Below, piece after piece: positions 1 through 5,598 of a DNA stretch of 8,871 bases. The translations under genes and the position numbers were made by a program. Every line of letters begins with the position of its first letter. The first letter of the stretch is position 1. The stretch comes from JBAXBF01 sp034429745 (GTDB lineage Bacteria > Chloroflexota > Anaerolineae > Anaerolineales > DRKV01). The stretch covers positions 1 through 8,871 of the forward strand of contig DAOUFY010000019.1 in assembly GCA_034429745.1 (NCBI GenBank), written 5' to 3'. The notes beneath the pieces were generated by a model. The model made no database searches. It saw only the letters and a list, made by a program, of their open reading frames with translations, and was not told the origin of the DNA.

Positions 1-1172
1 AATAAAATGCCCCATAAACATACTCCAATAATACAAATAAAAAGAATATTTGAAATAATAAATAATACTTCTCGAGATATGAACGCTTCTAGTTCGACTT
101 CATCTTCTAAAAATTCCCAACGGTAATATAAAACTCCGATTGACCATATGGTAATAAAACATAAAAAAATAAAAAATGCAATTCCAATTGTGCTGCTAGC
201 AAAAGCATGAACTGAGGTGATTAAACCTGAGCGACTAATAAAAGTGCCCAATATAACTAAAATAAAAGTTAATAGTATTAACGATATATTCCAACGTTTT
301 AATATTTTCCTTTTTACCTGTGCTATTGAAGAATGTATATACGCAGTCATTGACAACCATGGAAGCAATGCGGCAATTTCAACAGGATCCCATCCCCAAT
401 AACCTCCCCATCCTAAAACATCATAAGCCCATCTTGCTCCAAGAAATAGCCCTCCTGATAAAAACAACCAAGATATCATGATCCATGAATATATCTTTTT
501 TACCCAAGTTTCATCTAGTGGATCTACGATCAATACTGCCATAACATAAGCATAAGGAATTACAAAGGTTACAAAACCCAAATACAACAGTGGAGGATGA
601 AAAATCATTCCCCAATGCCTAAGCAAGGGATTTATCCCGTTGCCATCTCTAGGAACAAACAAGGTAGAATTTGCCGGCTGAAAAAAACTCGAAATGACTC
701 TTCCATCGTTTAACATCCATAATTTCTGAAATGGATTTTCCCATCCTAGCAATAAAACGATGAAAAAACCTAGCGTCGCACTTACAATAATATACAACCA
801 AGGCAAATATAAAATATTTATTTTTTCAGGTTTAAGGAAAAAAATAAATGATACAGCAGAAAGCAGCCAAGTCCAAAAACATATAGAGCCTTCCTGACCA
901 GCCCACAAAGCTACTATTCTATAAAACAATGGGCTGCTTTGGCTTACTACATTGGCTACATAAGCTATTTCATAGTGTTCATTGATCAATAATACCAAGA
1001 GGATACCCAAAGATATAGAAAGCAATGGGAAAATAACCAACATGGCTCTTTGGGCACTCAGCAGCCAAGATGCATGAGTATATCTTTTTAACCCAATATA
1101 AGCTGCGATAATGCAATAGACGCTTAGTAAAAAACCCAACCATAAAACACTATAGGCAATATTAGCTAACAA
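1..1172 (-). CDS. ccmF: Cytochrome c maturation heme lyase component CcmF (3' end cut by window edge)
   Basis: CcmF is the multi-pass membrane protein of cytochrome c maturation System I that transfers heme from holo-CcmE to the CxxCH motif of apocytochromes on the outer face of the membrane. The frame stays open to base 1, giving 390 visible residues of a family usually near 650. Visible motifs are WAGQEGS (90-96), FHPPLLYLGF (191-200), the tryptophan-rich WWD motif WGGYWGWDPVE (255-265) and SRSGLITSVHAFA (313-325). His192, His280 and His322 match E. coli His173, His261 and His303 with identical spacings of 88 and 42 residues; the fourth family histidine would lie beyond the edge. Many hydrophobic spans are seen. 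The start is TTG at 1172, with GGGAGGA at 1183-1177; no ATG or GTG lies in frame between it and the upstream stop at 1205-1203. The gene follows ccmE by 42 bases, probably in one transcript. The identification is secure; the TTG start is inferred. Confidence 0.96.
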   Translation of the reverse strand, partial: MLANIAYSVLWLGFLLSVYCIIAAYIGLKRYTHASWLLSAQRAMLVIFPLLSISLGILLVLLINEHYEIAYVANVVSQSSPLFYRIVALWAGQEGSICFWTWLLSAVSFIFFLKPEKINILYLPWLYIIVSATLGFFIVLLLGWENPFQKLWMLNDGRVISSFFQPANSTLFVPRDGNGINPLLRHWGMIFHPPLLYLGFVTFVIPYAYVMAVLIVDPLDETWVKKIYSWIMISWLFLSGGLFLGARWAYDVLGWGGYWGWDPVEIAALLPWLSMTAYIHSSIAQVKRKILKRWNISLILLTFILVILGTFISRSGLITSVHAFASSTIGIAFFIFLCFITIWSIGVLYYRWEFLEDEVELEAFISREVLFIISNILFICIIGVCLWGIL

Positions 1173-1214
1173 AAAATCCTCCCACTTAACGAGTAACCTA
1201 TATCACATGTTACG

Positions 1215-1637
1215 CTACTTGCTATAGCCTTCGTACTTTGAAGGACACTTAAAAAGCAATTCATCTGCTTGGAAAACATCATCTCCAATCAAATGTCCAC
1301 TTGCAATTACTAATACATCATTATTGAGTAAATCAGGCTTTATTCCTTGATAATATACTTTTAAGGTATCTTTTGGATAGGAAGTATTCAGGTTCTTTGA
1401 CTTATCCTCTGAAGTGATCACAAATGTTAAGCGATGAGTATCTTGATCATATAAAATAGATGAGCCTAATACTTTTCCTGATATTTTCACTTCTTTTCCT
1501 TGGTAATATTGTCTCTGGGTCAACAATTCATCCACTGTTAGATAATATTGAGCTGAGGAGAATGTTGACGCAACGATAAGGAAAAGTATAGCACAACTCA
1601 GAAATATGCTTGCAATAATAATTTTCCTTTTTACCAT
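1215..1637 (-). CDS. ccmE: Heme chaperone CcmE, CxxxY variant
   Basis: CcmE receives heme outside the membrane and carries it covalently to CcmF. This 140-residue protein has a positively charged N-terminus, one signal-anchor helix (about 6-27) and a beta-rich domain fitting the CcmE OB fold, including VDELL (35-39), a YYQG motif at 44-47 repeated at 96-99, and KPDLL (100-104). The heme-attachment region reads LLFKCPSKYEG: Cys131 and Tyr135 form a C-x3-Y motif where E. coli CcmE has HxxxY. This is the CcmE form described for variant System I in archaea and some bacteria, which often lack CcmH. The start is ATG at 1637; the upstream ribosome site is weak (GGACTGGAA). It lies 38 bases after the zinc-ribbon gene and 42 before ccmF, all on one strand. 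Family identity is firm; the heme ligand chemistry is inferred from the motif. Confidence 0.94.
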   Translation of the reverse strand: MVKRKIIIASIFLSCAILFLIVASTFSSAQYYLTVDELLTQRQYYQGKEVKISGKVLGSSILYDQDTHRLTFVITSEDKSKNLNTSYPKDTLKVYYQGIKPDLLNNDVLVIASGHLIGDDVFQADELLFKCPSKYEGYSK

Positions 1638-1675
1638 ATTCCAGTCCAGAACGATCTATTTAATCACTTATATTA

Positions 1676-2665
1676 TTATAAATGAGCCCCACATACACGG
1701 CAATAACGGTCTTTACTTCTAACTCTATTGCCACACTGGGGACAATACAATTCGGCTTTATTATCATTTGATTGAAGTTTTTGTAATTTTTCTGTCTCCT
1801 CAGTCTTTTGATTAATATCCATTATTTGTGTTGGCTTTTCTCTTTTCAAAATGTTTAAATTTCCCATACCCAGTAAACCTACTCCAATCAAGAATAAACT
1901 GATTAGGGAGACAATAACCCAAGGAAATGAACTCCACCAATTAATTCTTCCAGGTGTATTTTCTGAAATGGGAATTCTAGATTTTACTTGTAATCTTTCT
2001 ACGGTTACCTCATTGCTTTCTTTTTGATAAGCAAGGTTGATTGTGACTTTATCTTCAATTTCATTTTTGTTTAACTGTGCAGAATAATATCTCAAAATCT
2101 CATCATTAAACCAGACTTCTTCTTTAAAGGGGGAGATAACATTTAAGGTTCGCACACCATAAGGCTGTTGAACTTGTAGATAAATATTTTCAACTTCGTA
2201 GTCTTTATACCAAATATGTTGATATTCTCGATAAGTTCCGTCAATAACCAAATTTGGGTCATCATATTCCAACCTTATGATAGGTTCGGTAGAAAAAAAT
2301 GTAATAAAACTCCACTCGCCATCAACTTTTCTTTGAAAAGGAACTTCAAAGAGCGTATCTCTGGAAGGTCCCACGGCAACATAATTAGGTATTCCTGCTG
2401 CTGTGGGTATTCTCAAAGACACCATTGCAGGATAATTGCTGTCATCTTCTAATTGCAGGGTGTACGATACCCACACAGAGGGATATTCATATTCCGGCCA
2501 AAGCTGAATTTCCAATATCGAATAGCGAGCTGGATATGAAATTTGTTCCGCTTTGGCTGAATCATAATTTCGGAAAAATACACCAATGGTTATAACCGCA
2601 ATCAATAAGCACAACTTAATAACCTTATGGTACCAATCCTTAAGAGGCATTAAAGATTCTTTCAT
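1676..2665 (-). CDS. Two-span membrane protein with extracytoplasmic beta-rich domain and C-terminal zinc ribbon, function unknown
   Basis: I do not recognise a characterised family for this 329-residue protein. A hydrophobic N-terminal segment (about 15-33) is followed by SAKA-EQ (36-41), which resembles a signal-peptidase site but may simply end a signal anchor. Residues 42-240 are polar, rich in Tyr, Trp, Val and Ile, and look beta-stranded. A second membrane span covers about 245-267. A charged, coiled-coil-like linker (about 273-303) leads to a zinc ribbon with Cys308, Cys311, Cys322 and Cys325 (CPQC...CRVC). The expected topology places the beta domain outside and the zinc ribbon in the cytoplasm. 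Translation is probably coupled to the ABC ATPase gene: its GAGGG ribosome site lies in that gene's last codons and its ATG follows 3 bases after the stop. ccmE follows by 38 bases. Context suggests a role in cytochrome maturation or flavin/heme handling, but this is inference only. Confidence 0.85.
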   Translation of the reverse strand: MKESLMPLKDWYHKVIKLCLLIAVITIGVFFRNYDSAKAEQISYPARYSILEIQLWPEYEYPSVWVSYTLQLEDDSNYPAMVSLRIPTAAGIPNYVAVGPSRDTLFEVPFQRKVDGEWSFITFFSTEPIIRLEYDDPNLVIDGTYREYQHIWYKDYEVENIYLQVQQPYGVRTLNVISPFKEEVWFNDEILRYYSAQLNKNEIEDKVTINLAYQKESNEVTVERLQVKSRIPISENTPGRINWWSSFPWVIVSLISLFLIGVGLLGMGNLNILKREKPTQIMDINQKTEETEKLQKLQSNDNKAELYCPQCGNRVRSKDRYCRVCGAHL

Positions 2666-2668
2666 TTT

Positions 2669-3427
2669 CTATCCCTCAATTGCTTGATGAATTTGTTTAG
2701 CAATTGAAACAAACTCATTTGTATATCGAATGTGATCTTCCCGAGGCCTAGGTAAATTGACTTCAACAGTTAATGCTAATTTGCCTGGCCGCTGAGTTAA
2801 AACTATAACAGTATCAGCAAGGAAAACGGCATCAGATATTGAATGAGTTACCATTACCATTGTGTTTTTCTTTTTTTGCCATATCCTCAACAATTCAATG
2901 CACATTCTTTGGCGGGTAATTGCATCTAATGCACCAAACGGTTCGTCAAGTAGAAGCAAAGGAGGATCATAGATAAGACTTCTTGCTATTGCCACTCTTT
3001 GTGCCATTCCTCCGGAAAGGTCTTTTGGTAAATAATTCTCAAACCCTTCCAAACCAACTAGAGAAATATATTCCTTTACTTTTTCCTTGGCAATCGCATC
3101 CGGTACTTTTCTGATTTCTAAAGGTAGTTTTATGTTTTCATATACTGATCTCCAAGGCAACAAAGTGGGATTTTGAAATACAAATCCTATATCAGAAGTA
3201 TGATGGTTTTCATACTGAGTTCTATAACATACTTCACCGGCTGTTGGTTTTAGGAAACCTCCAAGTACCCTCAATAATGTAGTTTTTCCACAGCCAGAAG
3301 GACCAAGAATACATAAAATTTGATTTTGGTATAACTCAAATGAGATATTTCGCAAAGATTCCAAATGTCCGTTTTCATCTTGAAACAGTACACTTACATT
3401 TTTTACCTCAATAAAAAGTTGTTTCAT
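2669..3427 (-). CDS. ABC importer ATPase, SsuB/TauB/ThiZ type (probable riboflavin importer)
   Basis: This is the cytoplasmic ATPase that drives the importer encoded by the two preceding genes. It has 252 residues, normal for the nitrate/sulfonate/taurine-type subfamily. Walker A is GPSGCGKT (42-49), the Q-loop glutamine is Gln85, the signature is LSGGMAQR (137-144), Walker B is LLLLDEP (157-163) with catalytic Glu162, and the switch histidine is His195 (VTHS). The LSGGM variant is typical of SsuB/TauB proteins. The start at ATG 3427 has no clear Shine-Dalgarno sequence (the upstream bases are TTTTAATTGCC), unlike its neighbours, and a hairpin lies just upstream at 3459-3475. Both suggest lower output than the binding protein. 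The zinc-ribbon gene starts 3 bases after the stop. Substrate assignment rests on the FMN riboswitch upstream of the operon, not on this protein. Confidence 0.95.
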   Translation of the reverse strand: MKQLFIEVKNVSVLFQDENGHLESLRNISFELYQNQILCILGPSGCGKTTLLRVLGGFLKPTAGEVCYRTQYENHHTSDIGFVFQNPTLLPWRSVYENIKLPLEIRKVPDAIAKEKVKEYISLVGLEGFENYLPKDLSGGMAQRVAIARSLIYDPPLLLLDEPFGALDAITRQRMCIELLRIWQKKKNTMVMVTHSISDAVFLADTVIVLTQRPGKLALTVEVNLPRPREDHIRYTNEFVSIAKQIHQAIEG

Positions 3428-3458
3428 GGCAATTAAAAGATATACTTTTTTCTCAAAA

Positions 3459-3475
3459 AGGTATTCGAAATACCT
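3459..3475 (-). repeat. Intercistronic hairpin with short U-run (possible attenuator or 3'-end stabiliser)
   Basis: On the minus strand AGGTATT (3475-3469) and AATACCT (3465-3459) can form a 7-bp stem with a 3-base loop. The last stem T is followed by four more, then GAGA. The stem overlaps the TAG stop of the binding-protein gene (3476-3474). Similar hairpins after binding-protein genes are known to stabilise the upstream mRNA or stop part of the transcripts, giving more binding protein than ATPase. The stem has only two G-C pairs and the U-run is short, so full termination is unlikely. Confidence 0.4.
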
Positions 3476-4478
3476 ACTTTATGTAATCATTCGAATATGC
3501 TTTATCAAGGTTGATCTTTTTCGTTAGCATACCCATGTCTAGGAGTACTTTTTGCATATTTTTCCATGCTTCAGGGTCTGATTCCCCTAGATTCTTTGCT
3601 TTCCATAAATCCATGGTAGTTTTTAATATTTCTTTTTGAACTTTTTCTTGTTCTGGATTTAATTTATTTAAATTTTCTACATATTTCTTACAAATCTCGT
3701 ACGTTTCTTTTGGATCTTCTAGAGCAGTTTTCATTCCGCGCAATGTTGCCCTAACCATTCTTCGTACTAATTCCGGATTGCTTCTAATGACTTCCTCATT
3801 TGTAATTATTCCGTTAGAAACTAACGTAACATGATCGGCTACTTTAATTTCATTAATCTCTTCGCCTAATGCCCTAAGTTGAATTGGTTCGTTATTTGTA
3901 TAACAAACTACAGCATCTTGACGGTCGAATTTTAAAGATTCTACTTGATTATAACCGATCACTTCTAAAGAAACTTCCCTTTCATCCATTGCTGCAGAAC
4001 TTAACAAGGCTCGTAAGCCTATATATGATGCGCCGGCTAAAATCGGAATCCCTATCTTTTTACCTCTAAGAGATTGAACATCTGTTATCCCACTTTTCTT
4101 CTTTGAAACAATCGAAATAGGATAGTCTTTATAATAGTTCATGACATATACGACGGGTAAACCTTGCGTTCTTGCCAAGAGTACTTGCTCTGCAGAAACC
4201 ACAGCAAAAGGTATGTTTTGATGCCCTACCAAGGTAACTGCGTCCGTTTCAAAACTGTAATCAAAACTTACTTCTAATCCCTCTTCCTTAAAGTAGCCTT
4301 TTTCCACCGCCACATAAAAAGGAGCAAATTGAACACTAGGTATGTAACCCATTGGCATTCTTATCTTTGTGTAAGGTACTTTAGTTCGTTTATTTTTTTC
4401 AAATTTTATACCTGCATCTCCGTTGCAACCACCTAATGTTAATGCTATCAATAAGATAATGAGTATTGTTTTTTTCAT
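3474..4478 (-). CDS. ribY: NMT1/THI5-like substrate-binding lipoprotein, probable riboflavin-binding RibY
   Basis: This is the extracytoplasmic binding lipoprotein of the importer. Starting at ATG 4478 it has 334 residues. The lipobox is LGGC with the lipidated residue at Cys18, after a short basic and hydrophobic signal (MKKT, then 5-15). Typical NMT1/ThiY-like features are FAPFYVAVEKGYFKEEGLEV (51-70), LRGKKIGIP (137-145) and a GYNQVESL segment (175-182) followed by YTNNEPIQL (193-201). The family includes binders of thiamine-pyrimidine precursors (ThiY) and of riboflavin (RibY). The FMN riboswitch upstream favours riboflavin or a related flavin. The frame extends upstream to 4523, but the added residues (MATIDDKLLIRRKCK) overlap the permease gene and would spoil the signal peptide. 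AAGGAG at 4494-4489 is 10 bases before ATG 4478, supporting that start. A thiamine-pyrimidine ligand remains possible. Confidence 0.85.
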   Translation of the reverse strand: MKKTILIILLIALTLGGCNGDAGIKFEKNKRTKVPYTKIRMPMGYIPSVQFAPFYVAVEKGYFKEEGLEVSFDYSFETDAVTLVGHQNIPFAVVSAEQVLLARTQGLPVVYVMNYYKDYPISIVSKKKSGITDVQSLRGKKIGIPILAGASYIGLRALLSSAAMDEREVSLEVIGYNQVESLKFDRQDAVVCYTNNEPIQLRALGEEINEIKVADHVTLVSNGIITNEEVIRSNPELVRRMVRATLRGMKTALEDPKETYEICKKYVENLNKLNPEQEKVQKEILKTTMDLWKAKNLGESDPEAWKNMQKVLLDMGMLTKKINLDKAYSNDYIK

Positions 4479-4510
4479 TTTACATTTTCTCCTTATAAGT
4501 AGTTTATCAT

Positions 4511-5293
4511 CTATGGTCGCCACCTTAATAAGTGGTTTTCTATAAAAGTCACTATCCCATAAAAGGTTAATGCCATCAAAATAAGGATAAATACAATAAC
4601 AAATACCAAAGCAATATCATATTGGCCTCGAGCTACATTAATAAGAAAACCTAAACCTCTATCTGCCCCAATTAATTCTCCTACTACAGCACCAATAACA
4701 GATAAAGTTGCTCCAATCCTTAATCCTCCAAAGAGAATAGGCAATGCTGCCGGTATTTCAAGATAAAGGAATATTTGCCATCTTGTAGCTTTTAAGGAAT
4801 ACATCAATAAATATAAATCCTTCGAGACTGAACGCAGACCGACAAATGTATTGATAAGCACAGGGAAAAATACCACTAAGGCACAAATAATAATTTTTGA
4901 GATGATGCCTGGTCCAAACCATATAACCAACAATGGAGCAATAGCAATGGTAGGAATTGCTTGACTAGCTACTAAATAGGGACCAAAAAATTGCTCAAAT
5001 GCAGGATACTGTGCTAACAGATAACCAAAACATATTGCCAAAAAGGTACCGGCACTTAAACCGAGAATAACTTCTATTGCTGTGTTTATAATATGATATA
5101 ACAAATTTCCATAAAAAAGACTTTCAATAAACCGATAAAATACCCTTTGTGGGGAAGGCAAGATAAATTCTGGTAATTGAGTTACTTTAGTTGCCAACCA
5201 CCAAATTATCAAAAAAAACGCTATAGAGCCCAATAAAATCATTGATTTTTGGACAGTCAAAGTACGCTGTTGATTGATGGTTTTAATATTCAT
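4511..5293 (-). CDS. ribX: ABC importer permease, SsuC/TauC/ThiX type (probable riboflavin permease RibX)
   Basis: This 260-residue protein is an inner-membrane permease of the BPD_transp_1 class with about six hydrophobic helices, the first at about 18-35 and the last at about 226-250. Diagnostic segments are LPSPQRVF (45-52), QAIPTIAIAPLLVIWFG (111-127), typical of the TauC/SsuC family, and the EAA-type cytoplasmic loop LEIPAALPILFGGLRIG (178-194) that docks the ATPase. The start is ATG 5293, with AAGG at 5305-5302 spaced 8 bases upstream; an in-frame TGA at 5320-5318 rules out longer forms. It is the first gene after the FMN riboswitch and its terminator. The binding-protein gene begins 32 bases after its stop. 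Family and role as an importer permease are clear; the flavin substrate is inferred from the riboswitch. Confidence 0.92.
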   Translation of the reverse strand: MNIKTINQQRTLTVQKSMILLGSIAFFLIIWWLATKVTQLPEFILPSPQRVFYRFIESLFYGNLLYHIINTAIEVILGLSAGTFLAICFGYLLAQYPAFEQFFGPYLVASQAIPTIAIAPLLVIWFGPGIISKIIICALVVFFPVLINTFVGLRSVSKDLYLLMYSLKATRWQIFLYLEIPAALPILFGGLRIGATLSVIGAVVGELIGADRGLGFLINVARGQYDIALVFVIVFILILMALTFYGIVTFIENHLLRWRP

Positions 5294-5327
5294 ACAAAAA
5301 ACCTTATTAGTGTAATATCACCTCTTT

Positions 5328-5363
5328 AAAAAAGAAACCCGTTGGTTGATTGCCTTCGGGTCT
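5328..5363 (-). terminator. Riboswitch-controlled intrinsic terminator
   Basis: On the minus strand AGACCCG (5363-5357) can pair with CGGGTTT (5341-5335) in a 7-bp stem including one G-T pair, with a 15-base loop. C and TTTTTT (5334-5328) follow, giving a T-tract of TTTCTTTTTT. The 5' arm overlaps CCCGAAGG (5360-5353), the exact complement of CCTTCGGG (5550-5543) in the 5' strand of the FMN aptamer. The hairpin is therefore mutually exclusive with an antiterminator pairing, as expected for FMN-induced termination before the importer genes. The long loop makes it less stable than many terminators. Confidence 0.7.
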
Positions 5364-5423
5364 ATGATCATTCAGCTATTACAATCCTTGACTATTCGCC
5401 AAGAATTCTTTTCAAAATGCGCT

Positions 5424-5554
5424 TAAACCTCCTCCCATCCGGACTATACCGTCGGCTTTGGAATTTCACCAAATCATGCGCGTTTTGCGCTCGTGGGCTT
5501 TACCACCGATTGGGACTTGAAAATATTATTTTCTCACCCGACCCCGAAGGTTTA
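5424..5554 (-). promoter_or_regulatory. FMN riboswitch (RFN element)
   Basis: The minus strand contains the conserved FMN aptamer. P1 is formed by TAAACCTTC (5554-5546) and GGAGGTTTA (5432-5424), nine pairs with one wobble. The 5' side continues as CCTTCGGGG and TCGGGTG. The P3 part reads CGGTGGTAAAGCCCACGAGCG with a one-base split (GGTGG / CCCAC). P5 is TTTGG-TGAAATT-CCAAA, and the P6 region ends with the nearly invariant GCCGACGGTATAGTCCGGAT. The first loop, usually a short UGNAA-type loop, is enlarged by an A+T hairpin GAAAAT-AAT-ATTTTC. Bound FMN should hold P1 closed, freeing the terminator at 5363-5328 to form and shutting off the importer operon. The leader begins about 28 bases after the dppF stop. 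Identification is near certain from the primary motifs. Confidence 0.97.
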
Positions 5555-5565
5555 TTATTGAATTG

Positions 5566-5598
5566 TGTATATATTTTTTACTCTATTTTGCCAGCCAA
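5566..5598 (-). promoter_or_regulatory. Possible weak promoter for the riboswitch-led operon
   Basis: Candidate boxes on the minus strand are TTGGCT (5598-5593) within the last codons of dppF and, after 17 to 21 bases, the A+T-rich AATATATACA (5575-5566), from which AATATA, TATATA or TATACA could be the -10 box. None combines a good hexamer with ideal spacing. Some promoter is expected here because a riboswitch leader begins at about 5554, but readthrough from dppDF is also possible. Confidence 0.25.

Noticed and set aside
217..402. Plus-strand open frame of 61 codons
   Set aside because: It is antisense to the WWD and His-containing region of ccmF, whose motifs and spacing are clearly conserved.
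1664..1685. Nine-bp A+T-rich hairpin (TCATTTATA / TATAAGTGA) at the end of the zinc-ribbon gene as a terminator
   Set aside because: The stem has almost no G-C pairs and no T-run follows on the minus strand, so it should not stop transcription into ccmE.
4479..4523. Longer start for the binding lipoprotein at 4523
   Set aside because: It overlaps the permease gene and puts a charged stretch before the lipoprotein signal. AAGGAG at 4494-4489 fits the ATG at 4478.
5318..5324. Strong GAGGTGA ribosome-site-like sequence before ribX
   Set aside because: It is 24 bases from the ATG at 5293 and no other start with an open frame follows it. The nearer AAGG at 5305-5302 is the better candidate, although GAGGTGA might act as a standby site.
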